Source: Albibacterium sp035514885
Lineage (GTDB): Bacteria; Bacteroidota; Bacteroidia; Sphingobacteriales; Sphingobacteriaceae
Assembly (NCBI RefSeq): GCF_035514885.1
Contig: NZ_DATJCH010000003.1
Coordinates: 1 to 64,000 of the forward strand
DNA: 64,000 nucleotides
Direction: 5' to 3'
In this document: one piece after another, positions 1 through 6,567 of the stretch
How the letters are laid out: the number at the start of each line of letters is the position of its first letter
Numbering within the stretch: position 1 is the first letter of the stretch
Notes under the pieces: model-generated
What the model saw: the letters and a program-made list of their open reading frames with translations, nothing else
Told to the model about the DNA's origin: nothing
Databases searched by the model: none
Position numbers and translations under genes: made by a program

Positions 1-304
1 GCAAATCGTAAAAGAAATCGAAGAGGGGCTTCCACGAAAAGAAGCAATGCGCATGCATGGCATGTCCTATAAATCTTTGGATGTTTGGATGTCCCAATAC
101 GGTTCCCCGGAATATCAGGCTGGCAAGAGACGGACCTACAGTCCTACCCAAAAGCGGTCGATCCTCCGTGCCGTAGAATCTGGGATGACCCTAAAAGAAG
201 TACAGATCGCCTACGGCTTGAAGAGTACTTCGCTCATAAGGGGCTGGTTGCGGGAGATTAAAAAGAAAAATGCGGATATAGCAGTCATAATCCACCGTCC
301 ATGA
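1..304 (+). CDS. IS3 transposase OrfA, N-terminal and HTH part (5' partial)
   Basis: Frame 2 is open from the window edge through the Met at 47, so the real start lies upstream. The protein shows two helix-turn-helix-like segments: an N-terminal one (QIVKEIEEG...) and a second after KRRTYSPTQKRSIL, ending GLKSTSLIRGWLREIKKK. OrfA is the DNA-binding half of IS3 transposases and binds the terminal inverted repeats. The frame stops at 302-304, just after the A-rich tract 260-270. The C-terminal part of OrfA continues one frame back (see 301-474), so this copy is either frameshifted or read with an additional -1 slip. Confidence 0.75.
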   Translation, partial: QIVKEIEEGLPRKEAMRMHGMSYKSLDVWMSQYGSPEYQAGKRRTYSPTQKRSILRAVESGMTLKEVQIAYGLKSTSLIRGWLREIKKKNADIAVIIHRP

Positions 305-474
305 AGCAGAAAGCCCCCCAAGTACCACAAAGCGATGAGGTAAGGGCCCTCCAAAAGGCCCTTGCCGAAGCTGAGCTCAAGAACAAGGCACTGGAAACCC
401 TGATTGATGTTGCAGAGGAAACGCTAAAGATCAATATCAGAAAAAAGCCTGGTGCCAGGCAGTCATCAAAATGA
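301..474 (+). CDS. IS3 OrfA C-terminal segment in the -1 frame
   Basis: The 57-codon reading (ALQKALAEAELKNKALETL..., IRKKPGARQSSK) matches the leucine-rich coiled-coil tail of IS3-type OrfA proteins, which mediates multimerisation. It is in frame 1, whereas the HTH part is in frame 2. The ATG at 301 overlaps the stop of the first part (ATGA), and the frame is open back to 262, inside the A-rich run, so this segment probably belongs to the same OrfA protein. It contains the slippery heptamer at 441-447 and ends in an ATGA overlap with orfB at 471. Confidence 0.6.
   Translation: MKQKAPQVPQSDEVRALQKALAEAELKNKALETLIDVAEETLKINIRKKPGARQSSK
441..447 (+). promoter_or_regulatory. A_AAA_AAG slippery heptamer for -1 frameshift OrfA to OrfB
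   Basis: In the orfA frame the codons read AGA AAA AAG, giving the canonical heptamer A_AAA_AAG used by IS3 elements. A -1 slip moves into the orfB frame, which is open from here through the ATG at 471 (reading KAWCQAVIKMKQ). This would make a single OrfAB protein. Confidence 0.7.
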
Positions 475-1373
475 AACAGGATTATCCCAACATAGGGATA
501 GGTACCCTGTGCAGACTGTTTGGCAAAACCCGGCATGCCTATTATGATAAAGGGTGGCGCGTCCAGGATCAAGGACTAAAAGAGGACATCGTTATTCAAA
601 AGGTGCTGGAAATCAGGAAGGAAATACCAGGGATAGGGACATTGAAGCTGCATAGCATGCTGACTCCGGTGTTCCGGTCGCACCAGATCAAGATCGGGCG
701 GGACTACATGTTCGACCTGCTGCGCGAGCATGGCTTACAGATCCGCAGGAGGAGACGAAAAGCAATTACCACCAATTCCCGCCACTGGATGCATAAATAT
801 GCCAATCTGATCAAGGATCTAATTCCAAGCCGGCCCGAACAGATATGGGTAAGCGACATCACTTATATCCGCTTCTCGGGACAATGGGGCTACCTGAGCT
901 TGGTTACCGATGCCTACTCCAAACAGATTATGGGCTTTTGCTTCCGCAAAGATCTATCGGGGCAAGGTTGCATCGAAGCATTAAAAATGGCTTTAGGCAA
1001 TAGAATGTACCCCGAAGGAGAACTGATCCATCATTCGGACAGGGGATCTCAGTATTGCAGCAAAGCCTACGTGGATGTGTTGCTGGAGGGAAAAGTTGCC
1101 ATAAGCATGACAGAAAACGGTGACCCCTATGAGAATGCCATTGCCGAACGCGTTAACGGAATCTTAAAAACCGATTTCAACCTTTACAATTCAGCAGATG
1201 GGTTCAAAGAAACAAAAAAAAGGATTGCACGTAATATCAAAGCCTACAATACGATCCGCCCACATTTAAGTGTCGATTTACTGACCCCGGAACAGGCTCA
1301 TTTAAAGACAGGCGTCCTTAGAAAACTATGGAAAACGAAAAGCTATAACAAAGACGAAAAAGTACTTGTATAG
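471..1373 (+). CDS. IS3-family transposase OrfB (rve/DDE integrase domain)
   Basis: 300 aa. OrfB is the catalytic half of an IS3 transposase, which cuts and joins IS ends through a circular intermediate. An HTH_21-like region (residues about 30-85, ending RRRRRKAITTNS) precedes the integrase core. Core motifs visible are VSDITYI (first Asp), HHSDRGSQYCS (second Asp) and ENAIAERVNGILK (Glu), then the NTIRPHLSVDLLTPEQAH tail typical of the family. The ATG at 471 overlaps the orfA stop; the main product is expected to be an OrfAB fusion made by -1 frameshifting at 441-447. The reading frame is intact and all catalytic residues are present. Confidence 0.9.
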   Translation: MKQDYPNIGIGTLCRLFGKTRHAYYDKGWRVQDQGLKEDIVIQKVLEIRKEIPGIGTLKLHSMLTPVFRSHQIKIGRDYMFDLLREHGLQIRRRRRKAITTNSRHWMHKYANLIKDLIPSRPEQIWVSDITYIRFSGQWGYLSLVTDAYSKQIMGFCFRKDLSGQGCIEALKMALGNRMYPEGELIHHSDRGSQYCSKAYVDVLLEGKVAISMTENGDPYENAIAERVNGILKTDFNLYNSADGFKETKKRIARNIKAYNTIRPHLSVDLLTPEQAHLKTGVLRKLWKTKSYNKDEKVLV

Positions 1374-1470
1374 CTCCTTTAGAATTAACAATTTAGAATG
1401 TATAACTAATTAAGTAATTATTAACAATAGTGTATAGTTATTATAGGGTAAGACACTCCCTTTATTCTTA

Positions 1471-1556
1471 TAGGGATATTCTAGGGACATAGTAGGGACC
1501 TTCTTCGGACTTTGTAGGGGCAAACACCTTTAATGTCCCTTTTATGTCCGAAGAAG
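1471..1556. repeat. Degenerate 11-bp-period TAGGG / ATGTCC inverted array
   Basis: TAGGG occurs at 1471, 1482, 1493 and 1515 (steps 11, 11, 22). ATGTCC follows at 1533 and 1544 (step 11) in the opposite sense. An 11-bp perfect inverted pair CTTCTTCGGAC (1500-1510) / GTCCGAAGAAG (1546-1556) lies within it. It begins just outside the proposed IS right end. The architecture resembles the cleaner array at 28921-29018. Confidence 0.55.
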
Positions 1557-1587
1557 ATATGTACCATATCCGTTAGAATATCAAAGA

Positions 1588-1615
1588 AGATACGACTAGT
1601 CATTATGTCGTATCT
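1588..1615 (-). terminator. Hairpin downstream of the Cys-rich lipoprotein gene
   Basis: A perfect 9-bp stem AGATACGAC (1588-1596) / GTCGTATCT (1607-1615) with a 10-nt loop sits just past the 3' end of the minus-strand gene at 1643. There is no strong T-run after it, so intrinsic termination is plausible but weak. Confidence 0.4.
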
Positions 1616-1642
1616 ATAGAAAATCAGAAATAATATTGGCTA

Positions 1643-2080
1643 TTACGATTGAGGCACCTTAGAGGCAAAGGCTTCGTAATTACTTTTTGATGAGAAATAA
1701 GCTACTTCTCCCGTTTCGTTCATCAGCACGATGTAAGCATTCGCCTTATCTACTTCTTCTCCTGTAAAAGGATCAGCAGCTTTACGAACCAATTCATCAT
1801 TTGGAATACGCTGTACACACATATCGCAACAACCGTAGTAGGTAGTTGCTCCAACAACAACCGGTATCTGTTTCTTGCCCATGTATTCATCGTTTACCAT
1901 GCATACCATATCATTTGGCACTTGGTCTCCTGTACGAAAACCCAAAGTAGATACAGGTTGTGGCATCTCAACAACTTCTGACGTAACTTGAGTTACGGTT
2001 TCGTTGTTTGCTCCCTGATTACAACTTACAAGGATAACTGCTAGAGGCAAAATCATTAAATATTTAAACATGGTTTTCAT
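1643..2080 (-). CDS. Small lipoprotein with a Cys-rich, possibly metal-binding region
   Basis: 145 aa. An N-terminal signal peptide ends in a lipobox (VILVSC, Cys about 20), so the protein is probably anchored in an envelope membrane facing the periplasm. After a Thr/Val-rich linker comes a domain with CMVNDEYMGKK and YYGCCDMCVQRIP, followed by DPFTGEEVDKANAY. The spacing of a lone Cys and a C-C-x-x-C cluster recalls TRASH/YHS-type or NosL-like metal-binding proteins, but this is inference; I do not recognise a named family. It is a single gene with a TATCTTTG element about 50 bp upstream. Confidence 0.7.
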   Translation of the reverse strand: MKTMFKYLMILPLAVILVSCNQGANNETVTQVTSEVVEMPQPVSTLGFRTGDQVPNDMVCMVNDEYMGKKQIPVVVGATTYYGCCDMCVQRIPNDELVRKAADPFTGEEVDKANAYIVLMNETGEVAYFSSKSNYEAFASKVPQS

Positions 2081-2129
2081 TCTATCTTCTATTAATACTT
2101 TATTGCAAAAAGGAGTATATTTAATGGTA

Positions 2130-2137
2130 CAAAGATA
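2130..2137 (-). promoter_or_regulatory. Bacteroidota -7 element for the Cys-rich lipoprotein
   Basis: The minus strand reads TATCTTTG (TAnnTTTG consensus), about 50 bp before the ATG at 2080. No clear -33 TTTG was identified. Confidence 0.5.
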
Positions 2138-2158
2138 ATGATAAAGAGCAAAAACTAA

Positions 2159-2788
2159 CTATGGTTTGTCGGTTGAAAAAGTGGGGAGGTTCCAATGATA
2201 ACGAAGTGCTAATATCCTTAATGTAAAACATAAGGTTAATGCAATAATTGCCATCAGATCGCCTGATAGCCATTTTAAATAGTTTCCTAAAACAACAATT
2301 AGAGCACCCAAAAGGGCAGCAGATGCATAAATCTCCTTTTGTAATATTATTGGTACTCGTCCAAGAAAAACATCACGCAATACTCCGCCACCAACTGCTG
2401 TGATAACTCCTAAAAGAACCGCAGCCTCACCATTATGACCAAAAGAAAGTGCTTTCTGCGCTCCGGTAACTGCGAATAATGATAAGCCAACAGCATCAAA
2501 CAGTATTACTGGCCGGTTGAGTCGTTCTACTGTGGGATATAAACGTATAGCAAGTACGGTCGCAACAATTGCTGTTGCAAGATAATACCAGTTTGTGAGT
2601 CCGGCAGGAGGAATAGCTCCGATACAAATATCTCGTATAATCCCTCCGCCACACGATACAGTAAACGCAATAACCCAAATCCCAAACAAATCAAGTTTAT
2701 TCTGTTTTGCTGCCGTTGCACCACTTATAGCAAATGCGAAAGTACCTAACAAGTCAAGGATATAGTAAAAGGTATGTAATTTATCCAT
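2159..2788 (-). CDS. TRIC/UPF0126-family membrane protein (YicG-like)
   Basis: 209 aa, full length for the family. About seven hydrophobic helices are visible. Two homologous halves each carry the family's Gly-rich signature: VSCGGGIIRDICIGAIPP near residue 45 and AVGGGVLRDVFLGRVPI near residue 130. Bacterial TRIC proteins are trimeric monovalent-cation channels of the inner membrane; the physiological role here is unknown. The start is the ATG at 2788, 22 bp downstream of the stop of the amidohydrolase gene on the same strand, so the two may be co-transcribed. Confidence 0.85.
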   Translation of the reverse strand: MDKLHTFYYILDLLGTFAFAISGATAAKQNKLDLFGIWVIAFTVSCGGGIIRDICIGAIPPAGLTNWYYLATAIVATVLAIRLYPTVERLNRPVILFDAVGLSLFAVTGAQKALSFGHNGEAAVLLGVITAVGGGVLRDVFLGRVPIILQKEIYASAALLGALIVVLGNYLKWLSGDLMAIIALTLCFTLRILALRYHWNLPTFSTDKP

Positions 2789-2810
2789 CTATTTTTGCAG
2801 CATATAATGT

Positions 2811-4076
2811 TTAATTAAACCATGCAGCAGCAGCCGTCATCATTGCTTGCAATCCTGTTTTTAAGGTTGGATCAATAACAGGTGCAAATTTGGTGGAATG
2901 ATTACTTGGAATTGTATTTATCTGATTATTTTTCTTAGCTTCTAAATACGTTTGAGGATCTGTACCGCCAACGAACCAAAAGACATAGGGAACTTTCCAG
3001 TTTCTTCCGAAAACACTAAAATCTTCACTCGCTGAAGCTGGTAACGTTTCCTGTGCTTTATCTCCAAACTGTACATGAAAAGCTTCTGCAACTTTTGCGG
3101 TTGCCTTTGCGTCATTTTCAGTTAAAGGGTAGCTATCCAATGTAGTAAATTCAGGATCTCTTGGCGCATTAGACGCAGCGCATTCTGCGCAACATATACG
3201 TTTAACTGCTGAAAGTATATGATCTTTAACACCATCATTAAACGTACGAATATTCAGTTTCAACGTTGCGTCATCTGGAATGATATTCTCTTTGGTGCCA
3301 GCCTGTAGGGCTCCTATAGTTAGTACAGCGTTTTCAACCGGTGCTACCTCTCTCGAAATAATGGTTTGTAATCGCATGGTTGTAGCGGCTGCCATGATAA
3401 CGGGGTCGATGGAGGTTTGTGGTTGTGAACCATGAGAGCCGCGGCCAAAAATCTTAACTTTAAGGCTATTGCCTGCGGATAATATAGCGCCACTACGATA
3501 ACCGACTGTGCCAGACTCTCCAACCATTACGTGTTGTCCCAAAATTATGTCGGGCTTAGGAAAACGTTCCATCATACCGTCATCTATCATTCCTTGTGCA
3601 CCACGACCCACTTCTTCTCCGGGTTGAAAGACAGCCATTAAGGTGCTTTTCCATACGTCACGGTGTTCTGAAAATAATCGTGCAGCTCCCATTAGCCAGG
3701 TTACATGCAAATCGTGTCCACATACATGCGAAACGCCAACTTCAACGCCATCTTCATCCCTCGCTATCTTTGTACTTTGATAAGGTAAGCCAGTTGCCTC
3801 AGCAACTGGAAGTGCATCCATATCTGCCCGTAGCATTACAGTTGGACCATTACCATTTTTCATAACACCTACTACACCCGTTATTCCGATTTCAGTAGTA
3901 ACCTCAAATTGATATTTTGTTAAATAATCAGCAGCTATTTTAGCTGTTCTGAATTCCTGTAAAGACAATTCAGGATTTTGATGTATATCTTTATATATGT
4001 CTCTTAATTCAGGAAGAAGCTTATCAATAAAGCTGTCCATTCTGGTGTTGAATGACTTGATTTGATTGATTTCCAT
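2811..4076 (-). CDS. M20-family amidohydrolase (IAA-amino acid hydrolase / carboxypeptidase-like)
   Basis: 421 aa. M20D-type metallo-amidohydrolases release amino acids from N-acyl or related amide conjugates. Visible motifs are MLRADMDALPV (metal ligand Asp), VCGHDLHVTWLMGAA (Cys and His ligands), FQPGEEVGRGAQGM (catalytic and ligand Glu pair) and a C-terminal SNHSTKFAPV His. A lid/dimerisation domain separates the two catalytic halves. No convincing signal peptide is present, so it is probably cytoplasmic. Substrate cannot be assigned from sequence. It is the first gene of a minus-strand pair with the TRIC channel; a possible -7 element lies at 4168-4175. Confidence 0.85.
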   Translation of the reverse strand: MEINQIKSFNTRMDSFIDKLLPELRDIYKDIHQNPELSLQEFRTAKIAADYLTKYQFEVTTEIGITGVVGVMKNGNGPTVMLRADMDALPVAEATGLPYQSTKIARDEDGVEVGVSHVCGHDLHVTWLMGAARLFSEHRDVWKSTLMAVFQPGEEVGRGAQGMIDDGMMERFPKPDIILGQHVMVGESGTVGYRSGAILSAGNSLKVKIFGRGSHGSQPQTSIDPVIMAAATTMRLQTIISREVAPVENAVLTIGALQAGTKENIIPDDATLKLNIRTFNDGVKDHILSAVKRICCAECAASNAPRDPEFTTLDSYPLTENDAKATAKVAEAFHVQFGDKAQETLPASASEDFSVFGRNWKVPYVFWFVGGTDPQTYLEAKKNNQINTIPSNHSTKFAPVIDPTLKTGLQAMMTAAAAWFN

Positions 4077-4167
4077 AATGATGTTATTTTATTGGCTAAA
4101 CAGGCGTTTAATTGAGACTGTCTATGACGATACAATCTTTACATAGTAAATATATAAAATTTATAAC

Positions 4168-4175
4168 CAAAGGTA
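4168..4175 (-). promoter_or_regulatory. Possible -7 element for the amidohydrolase operon
   Basis: The minus strand reads TACCTTTG (TAnnTTTG), about 90 bp before the ATG at 4076. The rest of the interval 4077-4378 holds no recognisable gene. Confidence 0.35.
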
Positions 4176-4378
4176 ACATCTATTTGTTTAGATTATTTGA
4201 GGATCTGATGCATTCACTAAAAAATTAATATATTCATAAACAACGATATACAGCAAATATTTTGCTTCTTTTTCTACTTCTTAGATTAGTGTAAACATTT
4301 TATTTTTTCTACCTTTATTTAAAGCTTCATACGCTAGTACAGGTTCTTCAGACTCTATAAAAATTTAATCTATATAGT

Positions 4379-4486
4379 ATAAATCAAGCAACGCAGTACA
4401 AAGGAAATGATAAACTCCTATTCGGAATTATTTTTGGAGTTATAGCATTTTGGTTATTTGCACAAACAACATTAAACATTAATGTC
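4379..4486 (+). other. In-frame MFS N-terminal extension without a normal start codon
   Basis: The frame of the MFS gene is open back to 4361 (stop 4358-4360). It encodes INQATQYKGNDKLLFG followed by a hydrophobic helix (IIFGVIAFWLFAQTTLN), which looks like transmembrane helix 1. No ATG, GTG or TTG occurs in frame before GTG 4487. ATA at 4379-4381 sits where an initiator would be expected, suggesting an ATG-to-ATA change, non-canonical initiation or a sequence error. Confidence 0.6.
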
Positions 4487-5821
4487 GTGATGTCTAAAGA
4501 CCTTCAAATGGATACTTCAATGATGAACATTGCTGTATCCATTACATCTTTATTTTCAGGTATTTTTATTGTAGTCATGGGTGGTCTTGCCGATCGTATT
4601 GGACGAGTAAAAATCATCTTACTTGGATTTATCTTTAGTATTATTGGCTCAATGCTCGTTGGTTTAACTCCTGTCGGACCAATGGCAAATCCAACTTTGA
4701 TTACTGGCCGTATTTTTCAAGGCTTATCGGGTGCGTGTATTATGCCGGCAAGCTTGGCTTTAGTAAAAGCTTATTGGGATGGGACCGATCGTCAAAGAGC
4801 GATTAGTCTTTGGTCTATTGGTTCTTGGGGAGGCTCGGGATTTTGTGCTCTTTTTGGTGGATTAATGGCTCAAAATATAGGATGGCGCTACATCTTTTTC
4901 ATGTCAGCAGCAATTTCCGTTATTGGGTTTCTAATGGTTAAAGACACTCCTGAAAGCAAGGTTCAACAATCAGGAAACCCAACACTTGACATTGCGGGTA
5001 TTTTTACATTTATGGTTGTTATGATCGCACTTCAAGTATTGGTAAGTAAAGGAGGTGAATTTGGTTGGCTTAGCCTTCTAACAATTATTTTAGCTGTCCT
5101 CATTCTTGTATTTGGAGTTCTCTTTTTTCGCATTGAAAATGGAAAGAAGAATGCTTTCATCGATTTTAACCTTTTTAACAATCCAATTTATACGGGAGCC
5201 ACTATATCCAACTTTTTACTTAATGGAGTTGCGGGAATGCTGATTGTATCTTTAATGCTGCTACAGGTAGGAGGCGGTCTTTCTGCACAGACAGCAGGAT
5301 TACTAACATTGGGTTATGCTATTGCTATTGTTGCTTTCATTAGGGTAGGAGAAAAATTATTACAGCGTTTTGGTGCTCGAAAACCTATGATTTGGGGTTC
5401 TATCGTAGTAGGAATATCGATAGCTCTTTTATTACCGACCAACCTGATGACTGAAACATACAAAATCTTAGCTATTATTTCCTACACACTTTTTGGTCTA
5501 GGCTTAGCTTTTTATGCCACACCATCAACCGACGCGGCCCTTTCGAATTTACCAGAAGCACAAGCGGGTGCAGGTTCGGGAATTTACAAAATGGCATCGT
5601 CACTTGGGGCTGCTTTTGGTGTAGCTATATCTGCTGGAATTTTTACCGGATTTAGTTCTATTAACACTTCTGGCAATATTATTGACCAGATTATCTCATT
5701 CGCCGGAAGACAAGATAATATTGCCATTCGGGAAGCAGCAATGATAGCGTTGCTTTTTAACTTGTGTATGGTAATTTTGGCAATCATTTCGATTATGAAA
5801 ACTATACCCAAAAACAAATAA
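4487..5821 (+). CDS. MFS multidrug-type transporter (DHA2/QacA-like), start unresolved
   Basis: 444 aa from GTG 4487 (ATG at 4490), or about 480 aa if read from ATA 4379. Hydrophobic helices run through the protein. Signature stretches include GGLADRIGRVKIILLG (motif A, loop 2-3), ITGRIFQGLSGACIMPASLALVKAYW and GWRYIFFMSAAISVIGF, all typical of proton-driven drug/H+ antiporters of the inner membrane. Starting at 4487 removes helix 1, which would leave an abnormal topology, so the annotated start is probably not biologically complete. No regulator gene is adjacent, and the substrate is unknown. Confidence 0.8.
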   Translation: MMSKDLQMDTSMMNIAVSITSLFSGIFIVVMGGLADRIGRVKIILLGFIFSIIGSMLVGLTPVGPMANPTLITGRIFQGLSGACIMPASLALVKAYWDGTDRQRAISLWSIGSWGGSGFCALFGGLMAQNIGWRYIFFMSAAISVIGFLMVKDTPESKVQQSGNPTLDIAGIFTFMVVMIALQVLVSKGGEFGWLSLLTIILAVLILVFGVLFFRIENGKKNAFIDFNLFNNPIYTGATISNFLLNGVAGMLIVSLMLLQVGGGLSAQTAGLLTLGYAIAIVAFIRVGEKLLQRFGARKPMIWGSIVVGISIALLLPTNLMTETYKILAIISYTLFGLGLAFYATPSTDAALSNLPEAQAGAGSGIYKMASSLGAAFGVAISAGIFTGFSSINTSGNIIDQIISFAGRQDNIAIREAAMIALLFNLCMVILAIISIMKTIPKNK

Positions 5822-5941
5822 TATCGATTAACAATCAGCGATGAAACCAGTGAACTAAATTACATGGGTATAACAGCCCAATAACATATTAATGATATCT
5901 GTTAGATTATTAATAGTTTGTTTTGAAGATTTTATTGGTAT

Positions 5942-5972
5942 AAAAAAGGAGACAACGATATGCTGTCTCCTT
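5942..5972 (-). terminator. Intrinsic terminator of the tRNA-Met gene
   Basis: A 9-bp perfect stem AAGGAGACA (5946-5954) / TGTCTCCTT (5964-5972) is followed on the minus strand by a run of six T. It lies immediately 3' of the tRNA. Confidence 0.8.
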
Positions 5973-5975
5973 GAG

Positions 5976-6049
5976 TAGCGGGGAGCAGAATCGAACTGCC
6001 GACCTCAGGGTTATGAATCCTGCGCTCTAACCATCTGAGCTACCCCGCC
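5976..6049 (-). tRNA. tRNA-Met (CAT), elongator type
   Basis: The minus-strand 74-nt sequence folds as a cloverleaf. The acceptor is GGCGGGG paired with CCCCGCT (a G-U at 1-72), the D arm carries AGCTCAGATGGTTAGAGC, the anticodon loop is TTCATAA (anticodon CAT), and the T arm is GGCAG-TTCGATT-CTGCT. The discriminator is A and CCA is not encoded. It lacks the C1xA72 mismatch and the GGG/CCC anticodon stem of initiators, so it is called elongator; a lysidine-modified tRNA-Ile2 is less likely. Confidence 0.93.
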
Positions 6050-6083
6050 AGGTTCCTAAAAAGATGCTTCCTTTTTCGGTTTG

Positions 6084-6091
6084 CAAATATA
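6084..6091 (-). promoter_or_regulatory. -7 element for tRNA-Met
   Basis: The minus strand reads TATATTTG (TAnnTTTG) about 35 bp upstream of the tRNA 5' end. Confidence 0.5.
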
Positions 6092-6129
6092 GTTTAATTT
6101 CCCTTTCTTTAGAAAAAAACTTTACAATC

Positions 6130-6137
6130 TATTTTTG
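6130..6137 (+). promoter_or_regulatory. -7 element for the START-domain gene
   Basis: TATTTTTG (TAnnTTTG) lies 24 nt before the ATG at 6162. Confidence 0.5.
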
Positions 6138-6161
6138 TACTTTAAATGAACCCGGATATAT

Positions 6162-6539
6162 ATGTCAGAAAAAATAAAATTCCATTTGGAATATGAAATA
6201 AAATCTTCACCCAAAATTTTATACTCTTTTTTAATTGAGCCAAATGCATTATCCCAATGGTTTGCAGATGAAGTATCAACTCGTGATCATATATATACCT
6301 TCACCTGGCATGGCGACAGCCGGAAGGCTAAATTAATGAATGAGAGAGAAAACAAAATTGTTCGTTATAAATGGTTAGAAGAAGACCCTTACTATTTTGA
6401 ATTAGAGATTGTACAAGATGAACTTACAAACGATGTTGCACTTGCTGTAACTGACTTTGCAGATGAATCTAATCTTGATGACCGTAAATCAATATGGGAT
6501 AATCAGATCGACTACCTCTTAAGCGTTTTAGGTGCTTAA
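6162..6539 (+). CDS. START/SRPBCC-fold protein (AHSA1-like)
   Basis: 125 aa, a single compact domain. Features of the helix-grip fold are visible: the beta-strand start FHLEYEIKSSP, helix LYSFLIEPNALSQWFADEV, the central sheet including YTFTWHGDSRKAKLM, and a C-terminal helix (NQIDYLLSVLGA). Proteins of this type bind hydrophobic ligands or assist folding; the ligand here is unknown and no catalytic residue is apparent. There is no signal peptide, so it is presumably cytoplasmic. The gene ends 28 bp before the LptF/G permease, which appears to have its own -7 element between them. Confidence 0.8.
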   Translation: MSEKIKFHLEYEIKSSPKILYSFLIEPNALSQWFADEVSTRDHIYTFTWHGDSRKAKLMNERENKIVRYKWLEEDPYYFELEIVQDELTNDVALAVTDFADESNLDDRKSIWDNQIDYLLSVLGA

Positions 6540-6555
6540 ATCATAAATTTCTCCT

Positions 6556-6563
6556 TACCTTTG
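6556..6563 (+). promoter_or_regulatory. -7 element abutting the LptF/G start (leaderless candidate)
   Basis: TACCTTTG (TAnnTTTG) ends 4 nt before GTG 6568. Bacteroidota transcription starts a few bases past this element, so the mRNA would begin at or next to the start codon. Confidence 0.5.
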
Positions 6564-6567
6564 TAAG

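Larger units (their letters stand above)
1..1455 (+). mobile_element. IS3-family insertion sequence, left end outside the window
   Basis: OrfA with helix-turn-helix regions is followed by OrfB with an rve/DDE integrase core, and the two are joined by an A_AAA_AAG frameshift site: the IS3-family layout. The left end and the orfA start lie before base 1. The right end is proposed at about 1455, where a 25-bp stretch (1431-1455) begins TGTATAG and ends TAAGACA, fitting 5'-TG...CA-3' termini. The left inverted repeat is not visible, so neither the boundary nor a target duplication can be confirmed. Confidence 0.75.

Noticed and set aside
285..572. Minus-strand open frame opposite the IS transposase
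   Set aside because: It lies antisense to OrfA and OrfB, which have clear family motifs; the protein is hydrophobic and Cys/Phe-rich without a recognisable domain, so it is a shadow.
4077..4360. Hidden regulator gene before the MFS exporter
   Set aside because: Neither strand has a long open frame or HTH-like sequence; only a possible -7 element at 4168 was seen.
5976..6049. Initiator tRNA-fMet or lysidine tRNA-Ile2
   Set aside because: It lacks the C1xA72 mismatch and three G-C anticodon-stem pairs of initiators, and its body matches elongator tRNA-Met better than Ile2.
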